Part shown: one piece after another, positions 43,790-52,835 of the stretch
How the letters are laid out: each line of letters starts with the position of its first letter
Position numbering within the stretch: position 1 is the stretch's first letter
Source of the DNA: JBNKFV01 sp050289485
GTDB lineage: Bacteria > Pseudomonadota > Gammaproteobacteria > Pseudomonadales > Cellvibrionaceae
Reading direction: 5' to 3'
NCBI GenBank assembly: GCA_050289485.1
Contig: JBNKFV010000001.1
Span: 62,001-126,000, forward strand
DNA: 64,000 nucleotides
Program-made: the position numbers and the translations under genes
The notes under the pieces: model-generated
What the model was told of the DNA's origin: nothing
What the model saw: the letters and a program-made list of their open reading frames with translations, nothing else
The model's database searches: none

Positions 43790-45964
43790 TTAGCTACGTA
43801 AAAGCTTCCTATAGTACTGGGTTGGGCCATCATCTGGCCACAGTGCTTGTAACGCACTAAACGTTTCAGTAGCTGCGGCCATATCGCCGGCTTCATAGTG
43901 AGCCAGCGCAGCTTCAAACTGTACACACCGTTGACTTAGCTCGTCGTTTTTTTCACCCAGCAACTCGTACACCGTTAATGGTTGTTGCTTGTTTTTTACC
44001 GCAAATTTTCCCACATAACGAACGGCAAAAGCATGGCAATGCTGCGCCACCGACTCAGTTAGCAACACACGGGTATTTAGCTGTCTATTAAGAGCTTCAA
44101 GGCGCGAGGTCGTGTTGACGATATCGCCCACTGGCGAATATTCGTAGTGATTGATCGCACCGAGGTTACCTAAAGAAAATTGCCCAGCATGCAAAGCCAC
44201 TGAGGTTGGCAGCAAAGTATCGTTAAGCTGAAAGGTTTTTACCGCATCGATTAAAGCTAAAGCTGCACAGCAGGCCCGCACAACAATGTATGGATTAACC
44301 TCAGCGTCTGTCCACATGGCGAGCATGCCATCGCCCACAATATTCGCAACCGTGCCCTGCTGCTCAACAACCTGCGCCATGATGTTTTCAAAATAGAGAT
44401 TCATATGCCGATGCAATTCATCGGGCGCAAGCTGTTCTGCAATCGCGGTATACCCTTGTAGATCGCTTAGCAAACACACCCCTTGCACAACATGATGCTG
44501 CTGATGAATACGACGGAAGTCCTGGCTCAGCTGCACGGCAGCCTCTTTAGGCAGATAGTAACCCAGGGCATCGGTAATTTTGGCCTGCAACAAACGGCTG
44601 TAATGATAGCGTGCCAGCAAGGCCGCAACCCCGGCAAAAACAGGCATTACTACCGGTACAATCACAGGCAACCACAACTGGTAGCGGGCAAATACTGCGA
44701 TAACCAATAGCACATAACCAGCAACCGGCAGAGCAACAAGCCAAGCTGCATGCTTTATTGGCAAACGGTAAATACACCAAAACAAACACCCCGCCCACAC
44801 CAGTAATACAGCAACCACTAGGCCCTTTTCGGGTGACCGCAAAGCCTCACCTTGCTGCAGATTGGCAAAAACCGTAGCGCCAATTTCTACACCACTGATA
44901 TCAACGCCGTTATCGTTGGTAAACACGGTATGGTAAGCATCTACTTGTTCGGTTTGTCGCGTTTCGGCAAAGCCGATAAATACCACTTTGTTGTGCAAGT
45001 CTGGTACGACCTTATCGAGTAAGAGCTGGTCGTAGGTATAGGTAGGAACGCTGCCGGGCGGGCCATAGTAGTTAATCATCAATGGCTGTTCGGTACTGAA
45101 TGCCGCTAGTAATGTTTTAAAAATATGGCGATCGGCGGCCATTGGCTCCCGCTCAATCGATACACTGAGCTCGTCGGCAAAGTACGGTTTCAAACGCTGT
45201 ATCTGCTTCACATTATTCACCCAGGCTTGCAGTGAACCACTGGCAGACAATACCGGTGCCACCAGCGACGGATCGATCTGCCGCAACAGATCATTAAACG
45301 CAGCCAGGTGATCGCGGTAGTAAACCAATAGTGTAGCCAGAGGCAACGTGGCTTCAATGCCCTGACTTAACTCAACGGTAAGAGGCGCACTGTTTACACT
45401 GATGGGGATTTTCGGCAAGACAAAACTGGCTGTGGTGAGCGCAGCGTCGCCCACTAACGCTACGGGTGGCATTTCCTGCTCGATATCAACCTGACTGCCG
45501 GGCGGCTGATAGCGCTGCAGGTATTTTACCAACACAACGTTATTGGCATTCTCCAGGGCATTTGCCAGCTGCTGGTCTTGCTGCCCTTCGCGCACCGCTT
45601 TAAAGGCAATATCGAACACCACAGCACGGGCGCCCAGCGCCACCAGCTTGTCGACCATTTGCGCGTGTACTTTACGAGACCATTGTTGGGTGTTCGTGGG
45701 CAGATCAAGTGCCCTGGCGGAATCTGCATTCATGGCAACCACAACCACTGAATCGGGCGCGGTAATAGCACCCCGGGCATGAAACAGCAGCGGCAAACCC
45801 AGTGACTGCTCAAATAGACGTAACAGCGGCGACAAGCCTACTATCACCACCATCAATAGCAGAGGTAATAAAGCCCTTAAGGCAAGCCTACCCTCCACAG
45901 GGGAATCTGCGTCGCCAGCTACCGTTGGTGTTAGTTGCACATCCATTGATTGGGTAAAGCCCAC
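43790..45964 (-). CDS. CHASE2-domain class III adenylate/guanylate cyclase
   Basis: 724 aa. TM helix (about 30-48), periplasmic CHASE2 sensor (about 60-372, opening VVVVAMNADSARAL), three TM helices (about 380-450) and a cytosolic class III cyclase (about 485-665). Metal-binding Asp501 (CLLSDLQGYT) and Asp545 (IVGDGMLAMW) and transition-state Asn617/Arg621 (VNTTSRLEALN) are present. The purine-selecting Lys and Asp of adenylate cyclases are Asn541 and Glu608, so nucleotide specificity is uncertain. A TPR-like tail ends the protein. Start GTG 45964 or ATG 45946. Divergent from a Crp-type gene. Confidence 0.9.
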   Translation of the reverse strand: MGFTQSMDVQLTPTVAGDADSPVEGRLALRALLPLLLMVVIVGLSPLLRLFEQSLGLPLLFHARGAITAPDSVVVVAMNADSARALDLPTNTQQWSRKVHAQMVDKLVALGARAVVFDIAFKAVREGQQDQQLANALENANNVVLVKYLQRYQPPGSQVDIEQEMPPVALVGDAALTTASFVLPKIPISVNSAPLTVELSQGIEATLPLATLLVYYRDHLAAFNDLLRQIDPSLVAPVLSASGSLQAWVNNVKQIQRLKPYFADELSVSIEREPMAADRHIFKTLLAAFSTEQPLMINYYGPPGSVPTYTYDQLLLDKVVPDLHNKVVFIGFAETRQTEQVDAYHTVFTNDNGVDISGVEIGATVFANLQQGEALRSPEKGLVVAVLLVWAGCLFWCIYRLPIKHAAWLVALPVAGYVLLVIAVFARYQLWLPVIVPVVMPVFAGVAALLARYHYSRLLQAKITDALGYYLPKEAAVQLSQDFRRIHQQHHVVQGVCLLSDLQGYTAIAEQLAPDELHRHMNLYFENIMAQVVEQQGTVANIVGDGMLAMWTDAEVNPYIVVRACCAALALIDAVKTFQLNDTLLPTSVALHAGQFSLGNLGAINHYEYSPVGDIVNTTSRLEALNRQLNTRVLLTESVAQHCHAFAVRYVGKFAVKNKQQPLTVYELLGEKNDELSQRCVQFEAALAHYEAGDMAAATETFSALQALWPDDGPTQYYRKLLRS

Positions 45965-46104
45965 GCTAGTGAATACAGCCCCGCCAATACCTCAAAGAAC
46001 AGCATTGGCAGGCACCAAAATCGACAATCAGGGTAATTACGCAAATTATCAATCCATCCATACCCGCCTGCAGCCCCGCGCTGTTAGGCAGATAAAACGC
46101 ACCC

Positions 46105-46134
46105 GTGTATGATTATCGCTACCCTACCATACAC
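46105..46134. promoter_or_regulatory. Inverted repeat in the cyclase/crp divergent region
   Basis: GTGTATG (46105-46111) and CATACAC (46128-46134), 7-bp arms, 16-bp spacer. It lies 35-65 bp upstream of the Crp-type start. Possible operator; it does not match the TGTGA-N6-TCACA CRP site. Confidence 0.35.
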
Positions 46135-46169
46135 TCGCCATCGTTGTGTTTTCTCAATTGAGGGCCGTA

Positions 46170-46808
46170 ATGTTAAAAGAAGTTTGCCTGTTCAAGAATA
46201 TGCCGGATGAAGCATTGGAAGCCTTAAGCCATTGCTGTACGCGCCACAGCTACCCTAAAAATGCCGTCGTCTGCATGGAGGGCGACGACACCACACGCCT
46301 GTTTATCATTGAATCCGGCAAAGTGAATGTTTACGTCAGTGGCGAAGACGGTAAACAGGTTACCCTCAACTACATGGGCCCCGGCGAATATTTTGGCGAG
46401 TTATCACTGATTGATGACAGCCCCCGTTCGGCGTCGGTAATGACCGTGACCGACTCAGTCTTCCTTACCATTGGGCGCGAGCAGCTACACGACTTTATTC
46501 GCCAAAACCCCGACTGCGCACTGGTATTACTGCAGCAGCTGACACAACGTATACGAGACCTAACCCACAGCGTGAAAGATCTGGCCCTGCTGGATGTTTA
46601 TGGGCGTGTAGCCCAACTGCTGAAACGCTTGGCAAACGACGACAATTGCATCAGTAATCCCAAGCTAACGCATCAGGAAATTGCCAATATGGTGGGGGCC
46701 TCACGTGAAATGGTCAGCCGGGTAATGAAAGAGCTGGTGGCCGGGGGCTATATAGAACAAGTACCCGGCGCCATGATTATCAAGAAACGTTTTCCAGTGG
46801 GCTGGTAA
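46170..46808 (+). CDS. Crp/Fnr-family regulator with cyclic-nucleotide pocket
   Basis: 212 aa. N-terminal cyclic-nucleotide-binding beta-roll with the phosphate cassette GEYFGELSLIDDSPRSASV, which keeps the Glu and Arg that contact cAMP; central dimer helix; C-terminal winged helix (LTHQEIANMVGASREMVSRVMKELV). No FNR-type N-terminal Cys cluster. ATG 46170 has GAGGG upstream; a GTG 24 bases earlier is the alternative. The preserved pocket and the neighbouring cyclase suggest a direct ligand-receptor pairing. Confidence 0.9.
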   Translation: MLKEVCLFKNMPDEALEALSHCCTRHSYPKNAVVCMEGDDTTRLFIIESGKVNVYVSGEDGKQVTLNYMGPGEYFGELSLIDDSPRSASVMTVTDSVFLTIGREQLHDFIRQNPDCALVLLQQLTQRIRDLTHSVKDLALLDVYGRVAQLLKRLANDDNCISNPKLTHQEIANMVGASREMVSRVMKELVAGGYIEQVPGAMIIKKRFPVGW

Positions 46809-47229
46809 CACCAAAAGGCGGCAAGCAGGCTTTTAAATCAACCTTTGTATGCAAAAAGCGCTGCTTTTGTTTTGCATCTGGCGCCGGTAGCGACTGCTCA
46901 AAAATCAGCAACTCCACGTCACGTGCGGTAACCGGTACCACCAAGTCAAACGTTTGCTTCAGCTGCCGCACTTTACGAGATCGGCCCTCGCCTTCGGTTT
47001 TTGAGGCATTGTAGGGCAACAGCTCTGGTAAAAAGCGGCGATATTGCACCTTGGCATCGGCGTCAAGCACTTCAATCCAGTGGCCAATTATCCCCGGCGC
47101 CACAGGCTTTAACGGCTGTGTTTCCCCCGGCGGTGGTGGAGACTCCACATAGCTAGCTTCCTGCAACGCAAGCCGCTCCTGCTTGATAGCAAACTTCAGG
47201 TGTACAAACTTTCTTTTGCGAACATTCAT
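46780..47229 (-). CDS. Uncharacterised 149-aa protein overlapping the Crp-type gene
   Basis: Basic N-terminus (MNVRKRKFVHLKFAIKQERL), Pro-rich linker (ESPPPPGETQP), then a probably beta-rich domain (IIGHWIEVLDADAKVQYRRFLPELL, FDLVVPVTARDVELLIFEQSLP). No signal peptide or membrane helix. Its last 29 bp overlap the convergent Crp-type gene tail to tail. ATG 47229 is preferred over a start 30 bases upstream since it has AGGGAGAAGGTT just before it. No family recognised; it could be a cytosolic accessory of the FecR/CHASE2 set. Confidence 0.65.
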   Translation of the reverse strand: MNVRKRKFVHLKFAIKQERLALQEASYVESPPPPGETQPLKPVAPGIIGHWIEVLDADAKVQYRRFLPELLPYNASKTEGEGRSRKVRQLKQTFDLVVPVTARDVELLIFEQSLPAPDAKQKQRFLHTKVDLKACLPPFGVTSPLENVS

Positions 47230-47384
47230 AACCTTCTCCCTAACTCCATTCTCCGGCAACCCCTCACGCAGCTAACACGCTTCCTGATGGTTTTATTCCA
47301 GAGAAACGAAAACCCCTGCAAAAATGGCACGTAACAATTCCCGCCCTACTAATCGGTAATAGTTATTGTCACGTTGATATCGCC

Positions 47385-47408
47385 AATAACCCCTACCGAG
47401 GGGTTATT
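47385..47408. terminator. Hairpin between parE and the 149-aa gene
   Basis: AATAACCCC/GGGGTTATT, perfect 9-bp stem with 6-nt loop in the 309-bp gap. It may be a second-stage stop for parE transcripts or a leader element of the 149-aa gene. Confidence 0.5.
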
Positions 47409-47490
47409 AGACAATCTTGAGGCAATGCATAATAGGAGATATTTCGTGTCAGGTTTGTGAAATATTCACAATTTCGAGAAAAGAGTTGAT

Positions 47491-47529
47491 ACCGGTTATG
47501 GGGTGCCAAACAAACACCCCATAACCGGT
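47491..47529 (-). terminator. parE: Strong hairpin after parE
   Basis: Perfect 15-bp arms ACCGGTTATGGGGTG and CACCCCATAACCGGT around a 9-nt loop, 10 bases beyond the parE stop. No U-tract follows. Confidence 0.65.
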
Positions 47530-47538
47530 CGATAGATA

Positions 47539-49425
47539 TTAAGAAACCTCGGCGAGATCGCCTTTTTCTTCAAGCCAGCTTTTGCGGTCCGAGGCGCGTT
47601 TCTTAGCCAGGAGCATATCGAGTATCTGGTGAGTGTCGTCGCCAGAATCGATGGACAGTTGTACCAAGCGGCGGGTGTTGGGGTCCATAGTGGTTTCGCG
47701 CAGTTGCAGGGGGTTCATTTCACCCAAACCTTTAAAGCGCTGCACATTTACTTTACCTTTTTTCTTTTCCGCAGCAATACGGTCGAGAATGCCTTGTTTT
47801 TCGCTGTCGTCAAGCGCGTAGTAAACCTCCTTACCCACATCGATACGGTATAGGGGCGGCATGGCCACATACACGTGCCCGGCTTTTACCATTGCCGGAA
47901 AATGCCGTACAAACAGGGCACACAGCAGTGTAGCGATGTGTAAACCGTCGGAGTCGGCGTCGGCGAGAATGCAAATTTTGTGGTAACGCAAACCACCTAA
48001 ATCTTCTGCACCAGGATCGATGCCCAGTGCCACAGAAATATCGTGTACCTCTTGGCTAGCGAGAATATCGGCAGCGTCTACTTCCCAGGTATTCAGGATT
48101 TTTCCACGCAGCGGCATGATGGCTTGAAACTCACGGTCGCGGGCCTGCTTAGCAGAACCGCCGGCTGAGTCACCTTCTACCAGAAACAGTTCACCACGCT
48201 CCGGTTCGCCACTGGAACAGTCTGCCAGTTTACCGGGCAGTGCTGGGCCTTGAGTCACTTTTTTACGGGCGACTTTTTTACTCGAACGCACACGTTTTTG
48301 CGCATTGCTGATGCAGAAGTCGGCGAGTTTGTCGCCGTCTTCCGTATGTTGGTTTAACCATAAACTGAAGGCATCTTTCGACACCCCAGCCACAAACGCG
48401 GCAGCTTCACGGGATGATAAACGCTCTTTGGTTTGGCCACTAAATTGTGGGTCGGCCAGCTTGGAGCTAAGCACGTAACAACAGTTGGCCCAGATATCAT
48501 CCGGTGCCAGTTTCACACCTCGGGGCAGCAAGTTGCGAATTTCGCAGTATTCACGCATGGCTTCGAGCAAACCGGTGCGCAAGCCATTAACATGCGTACC
48601 ACCCTGTGCTGTAGGAATAAGGTTCACGTAACTTTCCTGCACCACTTCGCCGCCTTCCGGCAACCATTGCACGGCCCAGTCTGCCGCTTCAGTTTGCGCA
48701 GAAAAAGTACCTACAAATGGCGTTTCTGGCAGGGTTTCCCACCCTTGGGTGGCAGCATTCAGATAATCGCGCAGGCCATCTTCATAAAACCATTCATCTT
48801 TATCGCCACTGGCTTCATCGACAAAAGTAACAGTAAGCCCAGGACACAAAACGGCTTTTGCACGCAACACATGGCGCAAACGCGATACTGAAAATTTTGC
48901 TGAATCAAAATATTGCGGGTCGGGCAAAAAGCGTACGGCCGTACCGGTATTGCGTTTGCCACAGGTATCGATCACCTCCAGGTCGACGGCCTTGTCACCA
49001 TTTTGAAAACCAATGCGGTGTACCAGGCCATCGCGCTTGATGGTGACTTCCAATATTTTCGACAGGGCGTTAACCACACTCACCCCAACGCCGTGCAAAC
49101 CACCGGAGAACTGATAGCTTTTATTAGAAAATTTGCCACCAGCATGCAAAGTGGAAAGAATAACTTCTACACCGGGCTTGCCCTGCTCCGGATGAATATC
49201 TACCGGCATACCCCGGCCATTGTCAGAGACCGTCATCGATTGATCTTTATGCAAAACCACATCGATACGCGAAGCGTGGCCTGCCAAGGCTTCGTCAACA
49301 GAGTTATCAATTACTTCCTGCGCCAAGTGATTCGGGCGCGTCGTATCGGTATACATGCCGGGGCGTTTTTTGACAGGGTCTAACCCGGTTAATACCTCAA
49401 TATCTTCGGCTGTATATTTTGTCAT
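47539..49425 (-). CDS. parE: DNA topoisomerase IV subunit B
   Basis: 628 aa. ATPase subunit of the chromosome-decatenating type II topoisomerase. GHKL ATPase motifs RPGMYTDTTRPNHLAQEVIDNSVDEALAG and GGLHGVGVSVVNALS; TOPRIM motif ELFLVEGDSAGGSAKQARDREFQAI with the metal DxD in LADADSDGLHI. Length and lack of the extra GyrB insertion indicate ParE. Last gene of nudF-yqiB-cpdA-yqiA-parE, the E. coli order. Confidence 0.97.
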   Translation of the reverse strand: MTKYTAEDIEVLTGLDPVKKRPGMYTDTTRPNHLAQEVIDNSVDEALAGHASRIDVVLHKDQSMTVSDNGRGMPVDIHPEQGKPGVEVILSTLHAGGKFSNKSYQFSGGLHGVGVSVVNALSKILEVTIKRDGLVHRIGFQNGDKAVDLEVIDTCGKRNTGTAVRFLPDPQYFDSAKFSVSRLRHVLRAKAVLCPGLTVTFVDEASGDKDEWFYEDGLRDYLNAATQGWETLPETPFVGTFSAQTEAADWAVQWLPEGGEVVQESYVNLIPTAQGGTHVNGLRTGLLEAMREYCEIRNLLPRGVKLAPDDIWANCCYVLSSKLADPQFSGQTKERLSSREAAAFVAGVSKDAFSLWLNQHTEDGDKLADFCISNAQKRVRSSKKVARKKVTQGPALPGKLADCSSGEPERGELFLVEGDSAGGSAKQARDREFQAIMPLRGKILNTWEVDAADILASQEVHDISVALGIDPGAEDLGGLRYHKICILADADSDGLHIATLLCALFVRHFPAMVKAGHVYVAMPPLYRIDVGKEVYYALDDSEKQGILDRIAAEKKKGKVNVQRFKGLGEMNPLQLRETTMDPNTRRLVQLSIDSGDDTHQILDMLLAKKRASDRKSWLEEKGDLAEVS

Positions 49426-49483
49426 TCTCTACCGTCTTTTCTGTTACAAAAAAATAATATGGGTTGGCGCAACAACCGATGAA

Positions 49484-50077
49484 TCAACGATCGTGAGCAT
49501 AGAAATCGGTTAAAAACTCGATGGCCGCCGGAATATGTTTTTCAAAATGTTGGAACGCGTGGTCACCGCCTTTTTCTACCGTTTGCCGACACCCTTGATA
49601 TTTCATGACAGCTTCACGATAGTCGAGCGTTTCATCACCGGTTTGCACCAGCAACCAATAGTTTTGCCGGCGGTTAATCACTGGTTTATCAACGGCTTTA
49701 ATCGCCGCCACATCAAATTCGGTTAATACGTAGGTGTCGCTGGTGTGATAATTCTGCAAGGGTTTATTTAAATATTCTGGCAACAACATCGAAGGCTTAA
49801 CCGCTGGGTTAATTAACACCGCAGGCAGGTTATAGGTTTCTGCCAGATACGTTGCCCAGTAGCCGCCCAGTGAGCTTCCCATCAGCAGAATTTGCTGGCC
49901 AGCCAACTGCTGGATCAATGCTTCGAGCTGCTGTCGAGCCTGGCCGGGGTAGGCCTGCAGAAAAGGGCAATGGTACTGGATGTCGGGGCGCTCGGCGGCC
50001 AGCCACTCAGCCGTCTGCTCGGCTTTGTGCGATTGCGGCGAGCTTAAAAAACCATGCAGATAAATCAGGGAGTACAT
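49484..50077 (-). CDS. yqiA: YqiA/YcfP-family esterase
   Basis: 197 aa alpha/beta hydrolase. N-terminal strand with YLHGFLSSPQSHKA, nucleophile elbow LLMGSSLGGYWATYLAE (Ser about residue 69), catalytic Asp region LLVQTGDETLDY and His in KGGDHAFQHF. Small acyl esterase of unknown natural substrate. Placed between cpdA and parE as in enterics. Confidence 0.93.
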   Translation of the reverse strand: MYSLIYLHGFLSSPQSHKAEQTAEWLAAERPDIQYHCPFLQAYPGQARQQLEALIQQLAGQQILLMGSSLGGYWATYLAETYNLPAVLINPAVKPSMLLPEYLNKPLQNYHTSDTYVLTEFDVAAIKAVDKPVINRRQNYWLLVQTGDETLDYREAVMKYQGCRQTVEKGGDHAFQHFEKHIPAAIEFLTDFYAHDR

Positions 50078-50130
50078 TACTTGGGCCTTCGTTTTTACAC
50101 CCGCGGAAGACTACCACTTAAAAGTGCGGG

Positions 50131-50931
50131 TTAATAGCCAGACGAACTGTAATCAATACTGTATTCGCGGGCAGTAACGCGGTGTACACCGGTTTCGTAG
50201 CGACCGTCGTCGTACAGGTCGAACCAGCGATAACCGGGCATCAGGTCGTCAACCGCAAAGTCGTCCTGCTGGGGCTTGAATTGAATGCAGGTTGAGGGGG
50301 TTGCCAGCAGCTGGGCGGCTCCGTAATGACCGTCGTACAGCTGGTGAACATGCCCCCACAGCACGATTTTGATGTTGCTGTAGGGCGCAATAATATCGAA
50401 AAAGCGACGTGCGCTGCGCACCACGTACTGATCTATCCACTCTGAGCCCACCGGCACCACCTGGTGATGCAAGCAAATCATCACGTGTTTGTTTTGCAGT
50501 TGCTCGAGGCGCTCCTGCAAAAATGCCAACTCGCTTTCTGCAAGATTGCCGTGCTCTTTACCTACCACCTGCGAGTTAAGCATCAGTATTTGCCACGGCC
50601 CCAGATCAACCTGGCGAGCCATACGCTCGGTACCCAGCACTTTATGCATATTGTCGGGGTTATCGTGATTGCCTGGCAGGCAGTGCACCGGGCACTGTAT
50701 GTGGTTATCAACGGCGGTTAAAAAACGCTGGTAGGAATCCAGGCTGAAGTCATTCGAGAGGTCACCCGTGGCCAGTAGGTGATCAACAGCGGGTTCATTG
50801 GCACTGATCAGGCCGAGCACATCGTTTAACCCTTGCAGGGTGTTCATGCCCAATAAGGTTTCGGTTGCGCTGGCGCCCAAGTGGCAATCGGTTATTTGCA
50901 GCACGCGTTGTGAGTGACTTGAGCTATCCAT
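50131..50931 (-). CDS. cpdA: 3',5'-cyclic-AMP phosphodiesterase
   Basis: 266 aa. Class III calcineurin-like phosphodiesterase that hydrolyses cAMP. Metal motifs: ITDCHLGA, ATGDLSNDFSLDSY, LPGNHDNPDNM, CLHHQVVP and LWGHVHQLYDGHY. Together with the Crp-type gene and the CHASE2 cyclase a few kb away it gives synthesis, sensing and breakdown of a cyclic nucleotide in one neighbourhood, though cpdA belongs to the conserved parE operon. Confidence 0.95.
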   Translation of the reverse strand: MDSSSHSQRVLQITDCHLGASATETLLGMNTLQGLNDVLGLISANEPAVDHLLATGDLSNDFSLDSYQRFLTAVDNHIQCPVHCLPGNHDNPDNMHKVLGTERMARQVDLGPWQILMLNSQVVGKEHGNLAESELAFLQERLEQLQNKHVMICLHHQVVPVGSEWIDQYVVRSARRFFDIIAPYSNIKIVLWGHVHQLYDGHYGAAQLLATPSTCIQFKPQQDDFAVDDLMPGYRWFDLYDDGRYETGVHRVTAREYSIDYSSSGY

Positions 50932-50981
50932 TCGATCTTATTCAGCGCTCCGTACGCCTTTCGCCTTTACTTTACGTTTCA

Positions 50982-51431
50982 CTAACCGTCGCTGACTGGC
51001 ACGGCATATTCCTGGGTGTACCCATGCTGCAGACAGTTAGCCAGCCATTCGCCCAGGTACATATTTTGTTGTCGTTTTTCATCTATCTGTAACATACGGC
51101 CGTTAGGATATTCATAGCGTGGCCGCGCACGCCAGTGGCGATTGAACGCGATAACTTCAGCCATCCCTACATCGTGGTAGAGGCGCACTGTCATGGTTAA
51201 CGCAGGCATCTCACTGGTGACTTCGTTTAATTCGGTAATCTCCAGCGTTTGCGTGTACTTGGTGGTTTCCACCACATCGATTTTCACGCGCCGGTAAGGC
51301 CGCTGTGTGCCCACGCCTAACACTCTGGAGTCTTCATCGGCCAACGCAGGGAGCAATTTAGTGAGGCGTGCATAGTTTGCATCACACTCAGCCAACTGCT
51401 GCGCCAAATCAACCTTGTACGCTGGCTTCAT
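50982..51431 (-). CDS. yqiB: YqiB-like DUF1249 protein
   Basis: 149 aa, cytoplasmic. Family pattern: MKPAYKVDLAQQLAECDANYARLTKLLP at the N-terminus and MTVRLYHDVGMAEVIAFNRHWRARPRYEYPN in the middle, ending in a helical region (QQNMYLGEWLANCLQHGY). Function unknown; always near nudF and cpdA. Confidence 0.93.
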   Translation of the reverse strand: MKPAYKVDLAQQLAECDANYARLTKLLPALADEDSRVLGVGTQRPYRRVKIDVVETTKYTQTLEITELNEVTSEMPALTMTVRLYHDVGMAEVIAFNRHWRARPRYEYPNGRMLQIDEKRQQNMYLGEWLANCLQHGYTQEYAVPVSDG

Positions 51432-51530
51432 AATTCGAATTGTCCTCCAGTACCGCGATAACTTCTGTTAACTATCACCGAAACCTGCCGTGTTTTTTGA
51501 CAAAACAGTGGCGAAAGTCACGTTTTATAC

Positions 51531-52148
51531 TCAAAACCTGTGGCGATTAGCCTGTAACCATTGCAACGCAATCAATGTGGCTGCGTTATTGAACCTTCCG
51601 GTTAGCATAGCACTAAACACTTGCTCGACGTCAAACACCGAGAAACGGATGTCTTCGTTTTCGTGATCAACCCCAAAAATACCCCCGGCCCCTTCAAGGT
51701 CACCCAGTGCGCAGTACAGGTAGACGCTCTCATCGGTGCCACCTGGGCTGGAATAATAACGAGTGATAGGAATCAGCTTTTGCGGGATAAAATCGGCCTC
51801 TTCCTGCAGCTCTCGCAGTATCACGTCTTCCGCTGTTTCGCCGGGTTCAAACATGCCCGCCACCACCTCAATACACCACGGGTTTTCACCCCCTCTGAGC
51901 GCGCCGACGCGAAACTGCTCCACAAGGCCAACCAGATGCTTGCACGGGTCGTAGATAATGGCAGCAACGGCGTCGCCACGCACAAACAGCTCTCGCGACA
52001 CAGGCTGTGACCAGCCGCCTTTAAAGTACCGGTGGCGCAAGGTTAACTTGTCGACCTTGAAGAACCCTTTGTAAACCGTTTCACGGCTGATAACGTCTGC
52101 ATCGGCAGCCGTGAAGCCCGTTTGCATACCTGGTGCTGAATCTTCCAT
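51531..52148 (-). CDS. nudF: ADP-ribose pyrophosphatase
   Basis: 205 aa. Nudix hydrolase cleaving ADP-ribose to AMP and ribose-5-phosphate. Nudix box GMFEPGETAEDVILRELQEEADF has all catalytic Glu residues; the usual Gly after EEA is Asp. N-terminal dimerisation sheet is typical of NudF. ATG 52148 follows AGGGGTAACA; the longest frame would add 12 residues. First gene of the five-gene operon, divergent from a small Ala/Gln-rich protein gene. Confidence 0.93.
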   Translation of the reverse strand: MEDSAPGMQTGFTAADADVISRETVYKGFFKVDKLTLRHRYFKGGWSQPVSRELFVRGDAVAAIIYDPCKHLVGLVEQFRVGALRGGENPWCIEVVAGMFEPGETAEDVILRELQEEADFIPQKLIPITRYYSSPGGTDESVYLYCALGDLEGAGGIFGVDHENEDIRFSVFDVEQVFSAMLTGRFNNAATLIALQWLQANRHRF

Positions 52149-52282
52149 TGTTACCCCTGTATTTTGTAGGACCATAGCAGGCAAGAATGCTGGAAACCCT
52201 ACCCAGGTCTCAGCAAATTGTGCAATTACCAGCTATACTTTGTATTTCATTCAGTAGATTACTTCCGTCGGCGAGGCTAGCA

Positions 52283-52618
52283 ATGGAACCCGTTAACAAC
52301 AACATCCAAAGCACTATTCCTGTTCGACAAAGCGAGACGCGGCCCGATACTCGGCCGGAACCGGCACCGGCACGCAACGACCAAGCTGCCAGCCAAGTCA
52401 GTATTTCGGCAGAAGCCCGTGCCCAGCAAGCGAATGAGTCCACCAGTTCAGAGGCTGTCACGCCGGCTGCGGAAACACAGGAAAGTGCCAATGCAGGCGC
52501 AAGATCTCAGGCCAATGAGGATACAACCCAATCTGCGCAGCAAGCCAATGCTGCGATCGACACCTTTCGCAATGTAGCCGAGGGGCCCAAAGATAATAAT
52601 TTAGACGTTATTAGCTAA
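52283..52618 (+). CDS. Low-complexity Ala/Gln/Ser-rich small protein
   Basis: 111 aa, no signal peptide. It is mostly disordered (Ala, Gln, Ser, Glu, Thr). A short motif QVSISAEARAQQA resembles the SVSLSxEAR segment found near the N-terminus of FlgM-like and some flagellar accessory proteins, a weak similarity. ATG follows GCGAGG. It lies between nudF (divergent) and tolC (218 bp). Function unknown. Confidence 0.6.
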   Translation: MEPVNNNIQSTIPVRQSETRPDTRPEPAPARNDQAASQVSISAEARAQQANESTSSEAVTPAAETQESANAGARSQANEDTTQSAQQANAAIDTFRNVAEGPKDNNLDVIS

Positions 52619-52835
52619 CCACAACGGTCGTATTCATTACCCCAATTCCACTGATAACCTGTATTAACCATGGGTTAACACAGTCGACGGCATCATGCCG
52701 AACCGTTAAACTCGGCTTAATTCCGTAACCCTCTGATCAGGCTACTGCATTTTTTCTGCATATAAGCCAGGATATGATCGCACCCCTAGCAAGCAACCAA
52801 GAATGGTTTACGAATCACTACCAACAGGAAAGCTA

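Noticed and set aside
48433..49383. Plus-strand frames of about 150 codons
   Set aside because: Antisense to parE, which is well conserved through the whole stretch.
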